Shown: one piece after another, positions 7,839 to 16,489 of the stretch
Layout: each line of letters begins with the position of its first letter
How positions within the stretch are numbered: position 1 is the first letter of the stretch
NCBI RefSeq assembly: GCF_004341085.1
Contig: NZ_SLXW01000010.1
Coordinates: 19,385 to 83,384 of the forward strand
Source: Sphingomonas sp. PP-CE-1G-424
Lineage (GTDB): Bacteria; Pseudomonadota; Alphaproteobacteria; Sphingomonadales; Sphingomonadaceae
Direction of reading: 5' to 3'
DNA: 64,000 nt
The notes under the pieces: model-generated
What the model saw: the letters and a program-made list of their open reading frames with translations, nothing else
Databases searched by the model: none
Told to the model about the DNA's origin: nothing
Made by a program: the position numbers and the translations under genes

Positions 7839-8753
7839 TCAAACAACGTTCGACATACTGATATCGTCGGCGTGCACGCGTACATGATCCACAAAAGCCC
7901 GCAATTTGGGTGCCATATGGCGGCGCGCCGGAAAGTACAGGAAGAAGCCGGGGAATGGCTTGAGATAGTCCCCGAGGATCGAAACAAGCTCGCCTCGATC
8001 CACGTAAGGCTGGAACGTCTCTTCAGTCGTGAACGTGATCCCTGCGCCGGCAAGTGCTGAGCGCAGCATGAAGCGCGGATCGTTGGTGGTGATCTGTGGG
8101 TCCACTTGGACGCTAAAAAGTTGTCCCTTTTCGTAAAACTCCCATCGATACGGGGCGGCGTCGGGCGACGGTCGCCAACCTATGCAGGGAAAGCGGGTCA
8201 GATCACGTGGGTGCTCCGGGCATCCGTATCTCGCCAAAAATCCGGGTGCGGCGACTGCCATCTCGCGTATCTCGCCACCTACCGGCACCGCGATCATGTC
8301 CTGCTCGACCACTTCCCCCAAGCGGACACCCGCATCGAAGCCATGCTCGACGATGTCGATAACGGCGTCCGTCACTGTCACGTCGATCATGATTCCTGGA
8401 TATGCTTCAGCGAAGCTCGCGATGAGCGGCCCGGAAAGGATGCGCTCCGCGATCGAGGCGACCGCAAGTCTGAGAAAACCGGTGGGCGTTGCATCGCCCA
8501 GAATTGTATCAAGTGATTCGTTGATCTCAAAGAACGGTCCCGATAGCCGATCGCGCAACCGGACGCCGGTTTCCGTCAGCCGGGCGGATCGCGTGGTGCG
8601 CACGACCAGCGCGGTCCCGAGCCGGTCCTCCAGGCGACGGAGCGACTGGCTGACAGCGGACCGGGTGACGTCGAGATGGCTCGCGGCAGCACTGAGACTG
8701 CCACGCTCGGCTACCGCCAGGAAGACGATCAACAGGTTGGGGTCGACGCGCAT
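7839..8753 (-). CDS. LysR-family transcriptional regulator
   Basis: A 304-residue LysR-type regulator. The N-terminal winged helix-turn-helix is LLIVFLAVAERGSLSAAASHLDVTRSAVSQSLRRLEDRLG, shown here in overlapping pieces: FLAVAERGSLSAAA, then VTRSAVSQSLRRLE. A linker helix and a substrate-binding domain with FDAGVRLGEVVEQDMIAVPV follow, the signature of the subgroup that regulates neighbouring redox genes. It is divergent from an SDR gene across 112 bases that hold a short dyad at 8788. I infer control of that SDR; the inducer is unknown. Confidence 0.92.
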   Translation of the reverse strand: MRVDPNLLIVFLAVAERGSLSAAASHLDVTRSAVSQSLRRLEDRLGTALVVRTTRSARLTETGVRLRDRLSGPFFEINESLDTILGDATPTGFLRLAVASIAERILSGPLIASFAEAYPGIMIDVTVTDAVIDIVEHGFDAGVRLGEVVEQDMIAVPVGGEIREMAVAAPGFLARYGCPEHPRDLTRFPCIGWRPSPDAAPYRWEFYEKGQLFSVQVDPQITTNDPRFMLRSALAGAGITFTTEETFQPYVDRGELVSILGDYLKPFPGFFLYFPARRHMAPKLRAFVDHVRVHADDISMSNVV

Positions 8754-8787
8754 TGTCCAGCTTACCTCTACAAGGTGTCCAGATTGC

Positions 8788-8801
8788 AGCGTCTACACGC
8801 T
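8788..8801. promoter_or_regulatory. Short dyad in LysR/SDR divergent promoter
   Basis: AGCGT-CTAC-ACGCT forms a dyad of 5-base arms around a 4-base centre, 34 bases from the LysR start. LysR proteins usually bind T-N11-A dyads in the spacer to the divergent target, so this is a candidate site. The arms are short and chance occurrence is not excluded. Confidence 0.35.
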
Positions 8802-8865
8802 ACAGCGTTCCTGCTCCATCTGCGCTTCAGGGCGCTGGTCGCCTGACCACTCAGGAGCAATCGAC

Positions 8866-9693
8866 ATGCCTTCACCCGAACAATCCAAGACCTGGTTCGT
8901 CACGGGATCCTCCCGCGGCTTCGGGCGGCACTGGGTCGAGGCCGCACTGGCTCGCGGCGACCGCGTGGCCGCAACCGCGCGTGACGTGGCTGACCTTGCC
9001 GATCTGGTCGAGCGTTATCCTCAAACCGTCGTCGCCCTTCCACTCGACGTGACCGATCGTGCGGCCGTGTTCGCGGCAGTCGAGGAAGCCCGTTCACGGC
9101 TCGGACGTATCGACGTTGTGGTGAGCAACGCCGGCTACGGCTTGTTCGGTGCGATCGAGGAAGTGTCTGAAGCGGATGCCCGCAAGCAGATCGACACCAA
9201 CGTCTTCGGTGCTATCTCGTTGATCCAGGCCGCGATGCCCGTTCTGCGTGCGCAGGGCAGTGGGCATGTTCTCATCACCTCCAGCTTCGGCGGCCTGATG
9301 AACTTCGCCACCGCAGGGCTATACGGCGCGACGAAGTTCGCGCTCGAGGCAATTGGCGAAGCGCTTGCGCTGGAGACGCAGGACTTTGGCATCAAGGTGA
9401 CGTTGATCGAGCCGGCTGCCTACGACACCGACTTCAATGGCTCGTCAAGCGCCAGCGCGGATCAGATTTCGGCCTATGACAAGGCGCGCAAGCGCACGAT
9501 GAAGGTGTTCGAGCAGATGCCGCTCGGCGATCCCCGCCACACGTCCGACGCTATTCTGCAACTCGCCGACATGGACCAACCGCCATTGCGGATCCTCCTT
9601 GGCCAATATGCCCTCCCTATGGTGCGCAAGGCCTATGCCGAAAAGCTCGACACGTGGGAACGTTGGTCGTCACTGAGCGACACTGCCCAATAA
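8866..9693 (+). CDS. Short-chain dehydrogenase/reductase (SDR)
   Basis: A 275-residue classical SDR. It has the cofactor motif TGSSRGFG near the N-terminus, an arginine-containing loop (AATARD) that favours NADP, DVTDR for adenine contact, NAGYG, the active-site serine in ITSSFGG and the catalytic YGATK. The ATG at 8866 follows AGGAG by 8 bases. It is divergent from a LysR gene that probably regulates it. The family oxidises or reduces alcohols and ketones; the substrate cannot be told from sequence. Confidence 0.9.
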   Translation: MPSPEQSKTWFVTGSSRGFGRHWVEAALARGDRVAATARDVADLADLVERYPQTVVALPLDVTDRAAVFAAVEEARSRLGRIDVVVSNAGYGLFGAIEEVSEADARKQIDTNVFGAISLIQAAMPVLRAQGSGHVLITSSFGGLMNFATAGLYGATKFALEAIGEALALETQDFGIKVTLIEPAAYDTDFNGSSSASADQISAYDKARKRTMKVFEQMPLGDPRHTSDAILQLADMDQPPLRILLGQYALPMVRKAYAEKLDTWERWSSLSDTAQ

Positions 9694-9774
9694 TTGCTGG
9701 AAGGCGACGCACGGTCAGCTCGCACCGTACAGGCGTTGACCGTGCGCCGCTGATAACAGCCGCAGGAGAGGACG

Positions 9775-10203
9775 ATGAAGCTTAGAAACCAGGGACCTGT
9801 ACAGCCCGCGCCGGAGATGACGGATTATGCTGGCGCGCTGGTCGGAATTATCGAAAGCTGGCCGGGGGTTGCGTCCTTCACCCATTGGCGGCTCGGATCG
9901 CCGGGAACGGTCGACGGCGCCGAGTTTCACGTCGCCGACGGCGAATTGGGCCATATCCATCTCGACGCCACCGGACATATTCTCCTCAACCAAAGGATTG
10001 CCGCCCTTGTCGTGCAGAAAGGGTTGGGCAGAACGCCAAGCTGGAGCAACACCTGGATCAGCCAGCCCGTACGGTCGTCAGCTGACGTCTCACATGCCGC
10101 ATGGCTGTTCGGGCTGGCGTATGGTCGTTTACGGGGCGTATCCGACGACGAAGTGATCGAGCAGCTAGAGTTAGCGAATGCCCAGACTGACGTGCGCCTG
10201 TGA
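9775..10203 (+). CDS. Luciferase-like DUF5519 family protein
   Basis: A 142-residue cytoplasmic protein resembling the small DUF5519 (luciferase-like) family. The visible family core is GAEFHVADGELGHIHLDATGH, where the GELGHIH segment is most typical, and a second block at SWSNTWISQPVRSSADVSHA leading to AWLFGLAYGRLR. The name comes from a domain seen in some luciferase proteins; no light-producing function is implied. AGGAG and GACG precede the ATG at 9775. It follows the SDR by 81 bases in the same direction and could be cotranscribed. Function unknown. Confidence 0.75.
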   Translation: MKLRNQGPVQPAPEMTDYAGALVGIIESWPGVASFTHWRLGSPGTVDGAEFHVADGELGHIHLDATGHILLNQRIAALVVQKGLGRTPSWSNTWISQPVRSSADVSHAAWLFGLAYGRLRGVSDDEVIEQLELANAQTDVRL

Positions 10204-10642
10204 ACTAGCAATCTTCCATTTCCTCCTGACGATCGGGTTTAGCCAAGGTATCTGGTACCATATTCTCAGCTTCGATCAGTCCGCGTGACGCCGTCAGTGT
10301 CATAGATCTTGTCGGCCAAGACTGCGTGCGGGGCAAAGAGGATCGGAAGGTATGCGACTGGGGCATTGGCTCAATTTCAACAGTGACAAAACCATGCGGT
10401 TATACAGGTAGGTAGTTGCGAATACTGTAATTCAAGGCTGATTCAGTCCCGAAAACGATTTTGTCTCGAGAGGCGGGCTTGCGCTGGCGTGCCTATGCGC
10501 GTCGCTGCCGTTCCATCTACTGGGCGGCGCGACGCCCTCTACCGCCATCGCTTCCTTCCCATTTGCCTCGACGCGGTGGGCGTATGGGCGGTGGCGAAGT
10601 GCCGGCCCTGCAAGCTTGCCAAACCGCTCTGCCGCTGCATCA
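10204..10642. other. Spacer without recognised gene
   Basis: About 440 bases between the DUF5519 gene and the HAD gene. Bases 10432-10640 have coding-like composition, and a 90-codon frame is open on the minus strand, but neither strand gives a product I can assign. This segment may be a gene relic. No terminator or RNA is evident. Confidence 0.4.
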
Positions 10643-11368
10643 ATGAGCATCATCATGGGAGAATGTTGCATTCTTACGCTCGAACCGCTGCCTAAGGTCA
10701 TCACCTTTGATTGCTACGGCACTTTAGTCCAGTGGCATCATGCCATAAGGCAGGCCGCTCGCGTGATCCTGGATAGGCACATGTGGGCCAGTGCTTCGCA
10801 TGACCGGGTCGTCGCATTGGCCGATCGCGTGCGCAGTATCGCGATGGAACACCAGCAGCAACGGCCCTTCCGCGGCTACCGGACGGTGCTGCAATCCAGC
10901 TTGAACCGGGCGCTGTCTGAAGCCGGCTACGTAGCTTCGCCAGAGGATCTTCAAACGTTGCTGGCGACCCTGGGCAAGATCGATCCCCATCCCGAGGTGC
11001 CCGACGTGCTTGCCCGCCTGCGCGAACGCTACCGGATCGCCATCATCAGCAACACCGGGGACGACCTCATCGCCGGCACCGTGAGCGCGATCGGCACGCC
11101 CGTCGATTTTGTCATCACGGCTGAACAGGCTCAAGCTTACAAGCCGGATCACCAGCTATTCCTTCACGCTTACGAGACGATGGGCATTTCCAAGGACGAG
11201 ACGATCCACGTTGGTATGGGTCAGTTTACCGACCTGAAAGTATGTCAGGAACTTGGCATTCGTTCCGTCTGGATTGATCGGGAAGGTGAACCCCTCGATT
11301 CCGCCTGGCACCCCGATGCCGTCATGAAAGACCTCTCCGGACTCTCTGACCTGCTGCTTCCGGGGTAA
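10643..11368 (+). CDS. HAD hydrolase, haloacid dehalogenase type II-like
   Basis: A HAD-superfamily hydrolase of about 241 residues closest to the (S)-2-haloacid dehalogenase group. Motif I is ITFDCYGTLVQW with the nucleophilic aspartate, motif II is the serine-threonine pair in ISNTGDD, motif III is the lysine in AYKPDHQLF, and the acidic motif is QFTDLKVCQELG. The usual asparagine of YGTL-x-D/N type enzymes is a glutamine-tryptophan here, so dehalogenase activity is uncertain; it may instead be a phosphatase-like HAD. The start is unclear: ATG codons at 10643 and 10655 are both in frame and neither has a good ribosome site. It stands alone. Confidence 0.8.
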   Translation: MSIIMGECCILTLEPLPKVITFDCYGTLVQWHHAIRQAARVILDRHMWASASHDRVVALADRVRSIAMEHQQQRPFRGYRTVLQSSLNRALSEAGYVASPEDLQTLLATLGKIDPHPEVPDVLARLRERYRIAIISNTGDDLIAGTVSAIGTPVDFVITAEQAQAYKPDHQLFLHAYETMGISKDETIHVGMGQFTDLKVCQELGIRSVWIDREGEPLDSAWHPDAVMKDLSGLSDLLLPG

Positions 11369-11498
11369 GGACGTCGGCCCGTGTCATCAGTTTCGGTTCT
11401 AATTTGGAACGTTAAGCGTAAACGCCAGAGCTCGCTAGCAAGGAAACAACGAGCTCGATCGATCACGCGTCTTGTGCATACACTAGAGGATAACTGGC

Positions 11499-12017
11499 TT
11501 GGAACACCCCTTGATAGAAACTGATCGGCTGTTCCTGCGGCCCCACGTGGCCGATGATGCCGAGGCGGTTTACACTCTGGCAAGGGACCAAGCCGTGCTC
11601 CAGTTCATTCGAGGACTACCGACCACGCGGGAGGACGCTTGGCATCGCCTCCTCCGCTATGCAGGTCATTGGAGCCTTCTTGGTTTCGGCATGTTCGCCG
11701 TCTTGGAACGGGAAACCGGCTGCTTTATCGGAGAGGTCGGCCTCGCGGATTTCCGGCGCGGTCTCGGGTCCGATTTCGATAGTGCGCCGGAGGCAGCATG
11801 GCTGTTCACCGGCACTGTCCATGGCAAAGGGCTTGCGGGAGAAGCCATGCAGGCGATGTTCAACTGGTTCGATCGTGAGCGCCGCCATACCCGCTGTGTC
11901 TGCATTATCGATCCGGGCAACCTTTCCTCGGTAAAGCTGGCGACCAAGCTAGGTTTCACTCGGTATGGAAACGGTCGGTACCGTGACGCGGCTGTGGAAA
12001 AGTATGAGCGTGTCTAG
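11499..12017 (+). CDS. GNAT acetyltransferase, RimJ/RimL type
   Basis: A 172-residue GNAT N-acetyltransferase of the RimJ/RimL subgroup, which transfers acetyl from acetyl-CoA to a protein N-terminus or small amine. It has the opening strand IETDRLFLRPHVADDAEAV, the substrate-side strand GCFIGEVGL, a weak acetyl-CoA loop at TVHGKGLAGEA (motif A, G-K-G-L-A) and the C-terminal strand NLSSVKLATKLGFTRYG. The start is a TTG at 11499 with AGAGGA 7 bases upstream. There is no close partner on the same strand. The target is unknown. Confidence 0.88.
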   Translation: MEHPLIETDRLFLRPHVADDAEAVYTLARDQAVLQFIRGLPTTREDAWHRLLRYAGHWSLLGFGMFAVLERETGCFIGEVGLADFRRGLGSDFDSAPEAAWLFTGTVHGKGLAGEAMQAMFNWFDRERRHTRCVCIIDPGNLSSVKLATKLGFTRYGNGRYRDAAVEKYERV

Positions 12018-12130
12018 CGCGTCGCAAAAGGGGGCCCATTTGCGACGCTGGAACCGCCCATTGCCAGACATTGATGGAATCGCGCATGTTAGTAATAGTC
12101 AGACGGCTTGCCGTCGTACGAAGGATGCCC

Positions 12131-12613
12131 GTGAAAATCTTGTATGGATGGCTGATTTTGGGCCTCACAGCGTCTGCAGCGTCAGCTGATACGCTTCCCG
12201 CAGCTAAAACGCCGGAGGTCGTAAAGGGCCTCCAGTCTTGCCTGACAGCGGTTGATAGTCATCAGGTGAATGTCGAAGATCTGAAGAAAGATGGGTGGAG
12301 CGCAGTGTCGGCTTCCGAGGCTGGAAAGCCGGTGGGGTTGCCCATACCGTTATTTTCCAAAGCAAATCTTCTACTTCTGCATAAATCTGACGCAGAAAAT
12401 CCAATTTGCGCTATCATGGCAAAGGTTCCTAATGTCTCCGCCGTTGGTGATATTGCTAATGCGATTGACCTTGCGCTTAAAGCCGACCGGAAGATAAAGG
12501 ATGGTAAGTCCATACCTGCCTATTGGTTCCCCACCAAACACATTGTTGAACTTTCAACAACAGGTAGCGTCGACGCACCAGGCGTTCGGATCGTCGTGGG
12601 ATATCGTAAATAG
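12131..12613 (+). CDS. Secreted hypothetical protein
   Basis: I do not recognise this protein. From the GTG at 12131 (AAGGA 5 bases upstream; ATG 12125 is an alternative) it is 160 residues with a clear Sec signal, KILYGWLILGLTASAASA, probably cleaved after ASA. The mature part of about 140 residues has two cysteines (LQSCLTAV and NPICAIM) that may form a disulphide. The alternation of polar and hydrophobic residues suggests a small folded periplasmic domain. Its GC is lower than its neighbours. It is followed about 90 bases later by another small secreted protein gene. Confidence 0.6.
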   Translation: MKILYGWLILGLTASAASADTLPAAKTPEVVKGLQSCLTAVDSHQVNVEDLKKDGWSAVSASEAGKPVGLPIPLFSKANLLLLHKSDAENPICAIMAKVPNVSAVGDIANAIDLALKADRKIKDGKSIPAYWFPTKHIVELSTTGSVDAPGVRIVVGYRK

Positions 12614-12705
12614 CTTACGGTCTAACTTTATCATCGATGATCGGTGACTGCCACGGTACCTCCCGTTCAGGTTTATAGCTCCTTTGTTAGGTGCCTGTCA
12701 CGAAT

Positions 12706-12978
12706 ATGATGCTTGCTTACGTCTCGCTGCTCTTGGCTGCGCCCCAGTCGAACGACCACGCGGCTCCCAATGTCGCTCAGCATCCTTGGTTTGACAGCGA
12801 GCGCTACTATAAAGCCATCGCAGCTAATGGCGGCGGGCAGCCCTCAGTAATTCGTGGATGTTTGGAACATGAAGCTCTGGCTCGCACGAAAATGAAGGTC
12901 GGCGTTGCTGAGGCTATTCGCCTCAAATGTATTCAACAGGGGGAGGAGAAGATGCTATCGATCGTCATCTTTGCCTGA
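12706..12978 (+). CDS. Small secreted hypothetical protein
   Basis: A protein of 90-95 residues, unrecognised. The start may be ATG 12706 or GTG 12691; both leave the hydrophobic leader MMLAYVSLLLAAPQS, so export is likely. The rest is charged, with two cysteines (RGCLEHE and RLKCIQQ) and ends in a hydrophobic LSIVIFA. It follows another small secreted protein in the same direction. The downstream 200 bases carry one copy of the dispersed GATCGAATTTCGGGAA motif. No function can be suggested. Confidence 0.45.
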   Translation: MMLAYVSLLLAAPQSNDHAAPNVAQHPWFDSERYYKAIAANGGGQPSVIRGCLEHEALARTKMKVGVAEAIRLKCIQQGEEKMLSIVIFA

Positions 12979-12981
12979 TGG

Positions 12982-12997
12982 GATCGAATTTCGGGAA
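12982..12997. repeat. Dispersed 16-base motif, copy 1
   Basis: GATCGAATTTCGGGAA occurs here and again, identically, at 19695-19710. Both copies lie in intergenic DNA, the first 4 bases after a small gene's stop codon. A 16-base exact match twice in 64 kb is unlikely by chance and points to a short intergenic repeat family. Confidence 0.5.
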
Positions 12998-13179
12998 AGT
13001 GCGCTAACCGGGCCGTTATGGGGGAGGGAGCATAGAATGGTCCAGATATACGCTAACGGATTCCCGACCATCACGCTGATCACGACTGTTCCGTCCAGTT
13101 TTGCTACTATCAGTATCAGCGTAGTATTCCTCGCGTGGCCTGTACGGTTTGTGGTGCACATCGAGGCAAACAATCCGGA

Positions 13180-14046
13180 CTAACGGTCGTGGATGGGGCA
13201 AGTCTTCACAATGGTCGTTGCCAGAAAGTCCAGCACGATGCGGATCGCGGCGGAACGGCGCAGGTCTGGGTAGGTGGCGATCCATATATCACGCGTCGGC
13301 GGGGCGAGTTCGACAGGCAGGCGGACGAGAGCGGCATCGCGATCTCCCATGAACACTGGCAGCACCACCGCGCCAAGGCCAGATCGGGCGGCTTCCTGCT
13401 GTCCGAACAGATCGCTCGCCTGAAAGATGACCGGACGACCGGCCAGCAACGACCGCAACCAGATCTGCTGCGTCACATGCTCCAGCGCCGTGTCGTAACC
13501 GATAAAGGTCCATTCGCGCGCCGGCTTCGCCGCATTCTCCGGCGTGGCATACAGCGCAAAGCGCATCACACCGATCCGCTTGATGACCAGTTCGGCGTCT
13601 TCCGGGCGCTGAAGCCGCACTGCGATGTCCGCCTCACCCCGGTCGAGCGCGGCGTGATGAGAGACGCCGGCGAGCGCAGGGATGATCGTTGGATGATCCC
13701 GATGGAAGGCGCGTATCTCCGGGGCGATGGCACGCGCGGCTAGGGCCGGGGGCGCACTGATCCGGACGGTCGTTGCGATCGGATCGGTCAAAGCCCGTGC
13801 ACGCCGCTCAATCGCGTCGGTCGCATCGATCATCGATCGTGCCAGCGCGGCGATCCCTTCGCCCTCGGGGGTGAGGTTAATGCTGCGGGGAAGACGGGTG
13901 ACAAGGCGAAGCGCCAAAGCCTTTTCGAGCGCCGCGACCCGCCGACCGACAGTCGCGTGATCCACCCCCAGTAGCCTGGCCGCGGCGGACAGCGATCCCG
14001 CACGGGCCAGCACTGCAAAATAGTGGATGTCCTGCCAATCGATCAT
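13180..14046 (-). CDS. LysR-family transcriptional regulator
   Basis: A 288-residue LysR regulator. The family start is MIDWQDIHYFAVLARAGSLS, so I use the ATG at 14046 instead of longer frames. The helix-turn-helix is SAAARLLGVDHATVGRRVAALE, split as LLGVDHATVGRRV and followed by LEKALALRLVTRLPR; the substrate domain follows. The HATVGRRV form marks the subgroup near quinone-oxidoreductase genes. It is divergent from a quinone oxidoreductase gene with 88 bases between, and a dyad overlaps the region next to its own start. I infer control of that enzyme. Confidence 0.9.
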   Translation of the reverse strand: MIDWQDIHYFAVLARAGSLSAAARLLGVDHATVGRRVAALEKALALRLVTRLPRSINLTPEGEGIAALARSMIDATDAIERRARALTDPIATTVRISAPPALAARAIAPEIRAFHRDHPTIIPALAGVSHHAALDRGEADIAVRLQRPEDAELVIKRIGVMRFALYATPENAAKPAREWTFIGYDTALEHVTQQIWLRSLLAGRPVIFQASDLFGQQEAARSGLGAVVLPVFMGDRDAALVRLPVELAPPTRDIWIATYPDLRRSAAIRIVLDFLATTIVKTCPIHDR

Positions 14047-14048
14047 CC

Positions 14049-14062
14049 GTGCATAATTGCAC
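14049..14062. promoter_or_regulatory. Dyad GTGCA-N4-TGCAC, candidate LysR operator
   Basis: GTGCA-TAAT-TGCAC is a perfect dyad of 5-base arms with an AT-rich centre, 2 bases upstream of the LysR start codon and 73 bases before the quinone oxidoreductase ATG. It matches the look of a LysR recognition dyad and would allow autorepression together with activation of the divergent gene. Inferred from symmetry and position. Confidence 0.5.
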
Positions 14063-14134
14063 ATATGCCGAGCGCAGACAGGGAATTTCAGCGCATCCTC
14101 TAATCTGCTTTGGTTGCGCGGGAGGAGACAGATC

Positions 14135-15109
14135 ATGCCGTTCGTAATTGCTATGCGCAGCCCGGGTGGGCCGGCAGTCCTGCACGCCATAGAGATCGCA
14201 TTGCCGGATCCGGGTCCTGACGAGGTCCGCATTCGTCAGACGGTGATCGGGGTCAATTTCGTCGATATTTACTTCCGCTCCGGGCTGTATGCGCTGCCCG
14301 AATTGCCGGCGGTTCTGGGCTTCGAGGGCGCGGGCGTCGTCGAGGCGATCGGCTCGCGTGTTACCAATCTCGCTGTCGGCGACCGGATCGCCTATCATGG
14401 CATGCCTTTGGGAGCGTATGCCGAGGTCAGGCTTCTGCCCCAGCATCGGGCAGTGAAGCTGCCGGATGCGGTCTCAGATCGAACGGCCGGAAGCACCATG
14501 TTACGTGGCCTGACCGCGCATATGCTGCTGCACAAGGTCCATGCTGTTCAGCCAGGCGACTGGATATTGGTCCATGCCGGCGCGGGCGGCCTCGGTCAGC
14601 TGGTGACTCGATGGGCAAAGCGCCCTGGCGCGCATGTCGTTGCGACGGTCGGTTCCCAGGCCAAGGTGGCGCAGTCGATCGCCGCTGGCGCCGATGAGGT
14701 GCTGTTGCACAGCGACGCCGACTGGGTGGAGCGAACGCGGGCGATCGCCGAAGGGAAAGGTGTGCACCTCGCTATCGATGGCATTGGCGGTAGCATGTTG
14801 GGCAGGACCCTCGGCACCGTCCGGCCGTTCGGCGTCGTCGCCAGCCTCGGTCAGCCGGCGGGGCCGATCCCGCCGGTGCCAGTCGAGAATCTGGGCTTTG
14901 CCCGGTCGATCGCGCTCATGCGGCCCAGTTCCATCCTCTATGCGGACGACCCCGATCTTTATCAGCGCGGCGCCGCGGACCTGATGGCGGTGCTGCAGGA
15001 CGGCCTCATCAACCCGATCGGTGCCGAATACTCCCTCAAAAACGCAGGCGAGGCACATGCCGCACTCGAAGCAGGCCGCACGACCGGGAGCGTAATCCTG
15101 ACGGTTTGA
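14135..15109 (+). CDS. qor: NADPH:quinone oxidoreductase (zinc-free MDR)
   Basis: A 324-residue medium-chain reductase of the quinone oxidoreductase type, which reduces quinones or enones with NADPH in the cytoplasm. Hallmarks are the N-terminal GroES-like domain with VIGVNFVDIYFRSGLY, FEGAGVVEAIG, and the Rossmann motif HAGAGGLGQLVTRWAK; there are no zinc-ligand cysteines. GGAGGAG is 7 bases upstream of the ATG at 14135. It is divergent from a LysR regulator. The length is normal for QorA-like proteins. Confidence 0.9.
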   Translation: MPFVIAMRSPGGPAVLHAIEIALPDPGPDEVRIRQTVIGVNFVDIYFRSGLYALPELPAVLGFEGAGVVEAIGSRVTNLAVGDRIAYHGMPLGAYAEVRLLPQHRAVKLPDAVSDRTAGSTMLRGLTAHMLLHKVHAVQPGDWILVHAGAGGLGQLVTRWAKRPGAHVVATVGSQAKVAQSIAAGADEVLLHSDADWVERTRAIAEGKGVHLAIDGIGGSMLGRTLGTVRPFGVVASLGQPAGPIPPVPVENLGFARSIALMRPSSILYADDPDLYQRGAADLMAVLQDGLINPIGAEYSLKNAGEAHAALEAGRTTGSVILTV

Positions 15110-15202
15110 TATACTAGTTTAACCCCTGTCGCTGGCGTATCGAATCGTGGTGCAAAAATTGGCCGGATCGTAAAAAATAGCAGCCACTCCCATACGTTCC
15201 CG

Positions 15203-15300
15203 ATTGGGAACGGCCAGCGAGACGACGCGGGCGTTCTCGGAATCGATCGAGAAACGAGACGGCAGAGACGTTCTCAAATCTGGTCAGGAAGGCTGTTCTG
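15203..15300. repeat. Dispersed intergenic repeat, copy A
   Basis: The noncoding spacer contains GATTGGGAACGGCCAGCGAG, matched at 18 of 20 bases by a segment near 17069 (copy B). Further on, at 15231-15250, a 20-base block beginning GCGTTCTCGGAA and ending CGATCGA is matched at 19 of 20 bases at 19681-19700 (copy C). No coding frame spans it. It looks like a member of a short repeat family peculiar to this genome. Confidence 0.5.
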
Positions 15301-15404
15301 AGAAGATGGTGACGCTGGCGGTCACTTGCAAAATCATCGTATAAGCACGGGCGACGCTGCGCCAGACCAGCACCGGTCATCCGCGCAGGCGAACGGGGGT
15401 CTCT

Positions 15405-16421
15405 ATGGTAGCCCAGACCAGTGACGGCATTGTTCGCCGACATATCGCCGCAAGCATCGCACCCGTCATCATCGTCGCGCTGGCTGGAATGGCGGTACGG
15501 ACGCCGTTGGCGACTGCCTATCCGTTTGCAGCGCTTTTGCTGTTCCTGTGGGTGGTCGCGGACACGCTGCTGCTGTCGCTGATCGCCCGATCGGTCGGAA
15601 AGCCGGTATGGAGCGCCGTGCTGGGCGTGCTGGCCGGCGCCAGCCTCACCGTCTGGTTTGGTTCGCCATCGGCGATGCGGGAGGCGCTGTTGGAGACGCC
15701 GGTCCTGCTGGTAACGATGGCGGCCGTTGTTCTGGGCCATGTCGCCTGGGCCTCGGTCCGGGCGCGCCAAGCGATGGTCATGGGAGGCATCGATCGGAAG
15801 GAGCGGTGGATGTCAGCCACGTCAGAGCTACTTCCGCCGGCGCTGGTCCGCTTGGCCGTGGCGGAGATGACGGTGATCCACATGGCGCTGTTTCGCTGGG
15901 GCGGACCGGCAGATGTGCCGGCCAACGCCCGCGCCTTCGCCTATCACAAACACCTGATGCCGATGTGCGCGGCGCTGCTGATCCTGTCGGCGATCGAATT
16001 CGCCGTCTATCATCTGCTGGTGGGGCACTGGAGCCGCACCGCCACGCTGGTCATGTTCGTGCTGAGCGACGTGGGCTTCGTGTACCTGGCCGGGCTCATT
16101 AAGTCATTTCGTTTCAGGCCGGTGCTGTTGACACCCGAGGGTGTGCGTGTGCGAGCCGGCTTCCTAATCGACCAGCTCGTGCCGCTCGACGCGATCGTCG
16201 CGATCGAGGGCGGCTTCACCGGCAAGGAGGTACGCGATCCCGCGACCCTCAACGCGGCGCTGCTTGCCTGGCCCAACATCATGCTGCGCTTGGGTCGCCC
16301 TCTGCCTCGTCGCTCACTTCTGAAGAAGCGAGATCCGTTCGTGCGCGTCGCCTTCCGTCTCGATGAACCGGAGCCTTTCATCCGACTTATTGCGTGGCGG
16401 TTAGGTCACCGTTCAAGCTGA
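15405..16421 (+). CDS. Multi-spanning membrane protein, unknown function
   Basis: I do not recognise this 338-residue protein. It has about six hydrophobic segments (around residues 16-32, 40-60, 66-84, 94-112, 185-205 and 213-232), then a soluble C-terminal domain of about 100 residues. That domain begins FRPVLLTPEGVRVRAGFL and contains DQLVPLDAIVAIEG, like the PH-type domains found behind membrane helices in bacterial proteins. A weak purine stretch precedes the ATG at 15405. It is flanked by repeat-bearing spacers and convergent with another membrane protein gene. Function not assigned. Confidence 0.65.
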   Translation: MVAQTSDGIVRRHIAASIAPVIIVALAGMAVRTPLATAYPFAALLLFLWVVADTLLLSLIARSVGKPVWSAVLGVLAGASLTVWFGSPSAMREALLETPVLLVTMAAVVLGHVAWASVRARQAMVMGGIDRKERWMSATSELLPPALVRLAVAEMTVIHMALFRWGGPADVPANARAFAYHKHLMPMCAALLILSAIEFAVYHLLVGHWSRTATLVMFVLSDVGFVYLAGLIKSFRFRPVLLTPEGVRVRAGFLIDQLVPLDAIVAIEGGFTGKEVRDPATLNAALLAWPNIMLRLGRPLPRRSLLKKRDPFVRVAFRLDEPEPFIRLIAWRLGHRSS

Positions 16422-16489
16422 TCACTCTTTCCACGAGCGGCGCGCGAAACAGACGCAGCCTTCCGTGCGAGATCGAAAGGCGAGAAGGT

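Noticed and set aside
10432..10704. A 90-codon minus-strand frame upstream of the HAD gene
   Set aside because: It overlaps the start of the HAD gene in antisense and has no ribosome site or family pattern, though the composition is coding-like.
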